Shown: positions 62,400 to 64,000 of the stretch, one piece after another
How positions within the stretch are numbered: the stretch's first letter is position 1
How the letters are laid out: every line of letters starts with the position of its first letter
NCBI RefSeq assembly: GCF_002884445.1
Contig: NZ_KZ614144.1
Coordinates: 723,272-787,271, forward strand
Length of the DNA stretch: 64,000 nt
Origin: Paenibacillus castaneae
GTDB lineage: Bacteria; Bacillota; Bacilli; Paenibacillales; Paenibacillaceae
Direction: 5' to 3'
Position numbers and translations under genes: made by a program
The notes under the pieces: model-generated
Told to the model about the DNA's origin: nothing
The model's database searches: none
The model's input: only the letters and a program-made list of their open reading frames with translations

Positions 62400-62543
62400 G
62401 TGAAAAATTCACCTCGTATTCTTATTGCGGTAATGCTTATACTTAATTCGAAAGCCCAGACTTATCCGTTACGGAAGAGTCTGGGCTTCATTTGTCCTAT
62501 TGTGCAATCGGACTGGAACCTAGTTTCAATTTATGGTCTGTAG
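62400..62543 (+). pseudogene. Possible truncated gene start (signal-peptide-like) behind the binding-protein pair
   Basis: AGGAG, then GTG at 62400, encodes MKNSPRILIAVMLILNS, which looks like the start of a lipoprotein or membrane protein. The frame then runs through the terminator hairpin and into the antisense of the MFS gene to a TAG. Likely the stump of a third gene whose body was lost. Confidence 0.35.
62452..62490. terminator. Terminator between convergent binding-protein and MFS genes
   Basis: AAGCCCAGACT (62452-62462) pairs with AGTCTGGGCTT (62478-62488), inner TCCGT/ACGGA, then CATTTG. Confidence 0.8.
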
Positions 62544-63720
62544 GAAGGAACGCCGCCAGCAATCCGATCAAAGGCAAATAGGCACAGAGCTGAATGACAA
62601 ATGAAATGCTAGTTGCATCCGCTATATTTCCTAATACGACAGAGCCAATTCCGCCAAGACCAAAGGCAAGACCGAAGAATAACCCCGATACTGTCCCTAC
62701 CTTCCCTGGCAGCAGCTCCTGAGCGTAGACAATAATAACTGAAAATCCGGATAAGAGGATGAATCCAATGAGAACGCAGAGCACCCCCGACCAGAACAAA
62801 TTGGCATAAGGAAGAAGCAGTGAGAACGGAGCTGTTCCAAGGATCGAGAACCAAATCATATTTCTTCTTCCAAAACGATCCGCCATTGGACCGCCTAAGA
62901 AGGTTCCCACAGCACCTGCAGCCAGCAAGGAGAAAATAAATACTTGTGCATATCCAGTCGATAGTTGAAAATGCTCGATTAAATAAAACGCATAGAAGCC
63001 GGTCATGCTTGCCACATAAACAAATTTTGAGAACAGTAGCAGGATTAAAATAACCATAGCATAAGCAATTATCTTTTTTGGCAAATTGCTTTTTGTTATA
63101 ACCGATCTTCGTTGAGTCGATTGACGGCTAATATAATTGCGATACCATTTGGCTACAAAAACTTGTACGACGATAGCTGCCATCGCTGCAAAAGTAAACC
63201 ATATAATGCCGGATTGACCGAACGGTACAAATATAAGTGCCGTAAACACAGGAGCTAATGCCTGGCCTATATTCCCCCCCGTTTGAAAAATCGATTGTGC
63301 CAGCCCTCTGCGTGGTCCTGCTGCTAAATAGGCGACACGTGACGCTTCCGGATGGAGAACGGAGGAGCCAAGTCCAATGAAAACGACCGATAAGATGACG
63401 AGTCCAAAGCTATTTGCTCCAGCTAATATAAACATGCCAATTAAAGAGAAAACAACCCCTACAGGAAGCAGAAATGGCTTGGGCTTCGAATCGGTATATA
63501 GACCAATAAGCGGTTGAAACAACGAAGCAGTTACATTTAACGTAAACGCGATCCAACCGATTTGTGAGAAACTCAGCTTCAACGACTCATGAAGAATGGG
63601 AAAAATAGCCGGTATAACAGACTGGATGGAATCGTTTAATAGATGGACGAGGCTGATGGAAAATAAAATGGAGAAAACCGTTGTTTGTTGTGAACGTGTA
63701 ATAGCTGCTGAAGTATTCAT
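62497..63720 (-). CDS. MFS transporter, fosmidomycin-resistance (Fsr) type
   Basis: 407 residues, 12 helices. The N-terminal LVHLLNDSIQSVIPAIFPIL and GIGSSVLHPEAS-like stretch (GLGSSVLHPEASRVAYLAA) are characteristic of the Fsr branch. The second-half motif is GGPMADRFGRRNM. Exports fosmidomycin-like or other small compounds. It starts 54 bases after the GntR-type regulator gene on the same strand and is probably controlled by it. Confidence 0.86.
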   Translation of the reverse strand: MNTSAAITRSQQTTVFSILFSISLVHLLNDSIQSVIPAIFPILHESLKLSFSQIGWIAFTLNVTASLFQPLIGLYTDSKPKPFLLPVGVVFSLIGMFILAGANSFGLVILSVVFIGLGSSVLHPEASRVAYLAAGPRRGLAQSIFQTGGNIGQALAPVFTALIFVPFGQSGIIWFTFAAMAAIVVQVFVAKWYRNYISRQSTQRRSVITKSNLPKKIIAYAMVILILLLFSKFVYVASMTGFYAFYLIEHFQLSTGYAQVFIFSLLAAGAVGTFLGGPMADRFGRRNMIWFSILGTAPFSLLLPYANLFWSGVLCVLIGFILLSGFSVIIVYAQELLPGKVGTVSGLFFGLAFGLGGIGSVVLGNIADATSISFVIQLCAYLPLIGLLAAFLPTDHKLKLGSSPIAQ

Positions 63721-63774
63721 ACATACACCCTTTCATCATATCATCAGATGTTTAATTTCAATAAGAAATAGCGA

Positions 63775-64000
63775 TTATTCCTTATTAAGAAATTGCTTGA
63801 GCTCAGCAACGGTACTATCCAAGTTTTGCATAGTCCAATGCGCGGCTGCAGAACCATCACCCGCTTTAATTGCCTCGTATAAGCTTTCGTGAAACAATGT
63901 ATTCGGATCATGATCGCTATGAACAATGGTCAACTTTTGGGATGCATCGAGCAGTACCGAAGAAAACGTTCGGTATAAATCAATGATAACCGCATTTTTG
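63775..64000 (-). CDS. GntR/FadR-family regulator, C-terminal part (5' end outside window)
   Basis: On the minus strand the frame is open from the window edge to TAA at 63777-63775, giving about 75 residues: a helical end with LFHESLYEAIKAGDGSAAAH and TVAELKQFLNKE. This is the last part of the FCD ligand-binding domain of FadR-type GntR regulators. The DNA-binding half is beyond the window. Upstream neighbour and probable regulator of the Fsr-type exporter. Confidence 0.65.
   Translation of the reverse strand, partial: KNAVIIDLYRTFSSVLLDASQKLTIVHSDHDPNTLFHESLYEAIKAGDGSAAAHWTMQNLDSTVAELKQFLNKE

Noticed and set aside
63744..63926. 60-codon reverse ORF starting MFIAIMIRIH
   Set aside because: Out of frame with the FCD-domain coding sequence on the same strand, which runs to the window edge and matches GntR regulators.

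Overview
The window looks like a chromosomal segment of a low-GC Gram-positive bacterium of the Paenibacillus/Cohnella type (Paenibacillaceae). Grounds: strong AGGAGG-type ribosome binding sites with many TTG/GTG starts, YesM/YesN-style two-component systems, LplA/LplB/YtcP-style sugar ABC importers, many glycoside hydrolases, membrane-bound AraC regulators, and Bacillus-type sigma-A promoters and terminators. No rRNA, tRNA, CRISPR array, insertion sequence or prophage was seen.

Layout. 1-397: C-terminal end of a PspA/IM30-type gene. 585-989: unknown reverse gene. 1051-5156: sulfonate uptake and desulfonation operon ssuADCB behind a sigma-A promoter and a terminator-like leader hairpin. 5339-6955: secreted GH10-like hydrolase. 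7039-8859: RsbQ-type hydrolase paired with a PAS-GGDEF diguanylate cyclase. 9656-22724: a carbohydrate locus with a YesM/YesN pair, a sugar ABC importer, a decayed solute-binding-protein relic, and the operon GH30, glucosamine-6-P deaminase, ROK kinase, GH4, GH3. 23040-36902: DinB, two YdjM-like membrane proteins, a NarL-type two-component system with GH5, aminoglycoside-type transferases, a TetR-regulated MFS pump, Nif3, an XRE regulator and a lone FabF.

36903-40796 is the most unusual part. A tyrosine recombinase gene is flanked by two perfect 26-bp inverted repeats, each containing a 7-6-7 dyad like a Xer crossover site. Inside the repeats, behind the gene, lies an outward-facing promoter. 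Inversion would turn this promoter toward the adjacent HD-GYP and chemoreceptor genes, so the cassette is a candidate self-inverting phase switch on a signalling/motility operon. This is inferred from sequence only.

40850-54455: a cNMP-binding/degenerate AAA+/patatin fusion protein, then a second carbohydrate locus (membrane AraC regulator with a cre-like site, AraC sensor, two Gfo/Idh dehydrogenases, a CBM9-CE15 glucuronoyl esterase without a signal peptide, and an LplBC/YtcP-type importer). 54552-64000: BdbC, OsmC, two phosphotransferases with an MFS transporter, a proline-rich small protein, two tandem orphan solute-binding lipoproteins (one with an internal deletion of about 55 residues), and a GntR/Fsr-type MFS pair cut by the window end.
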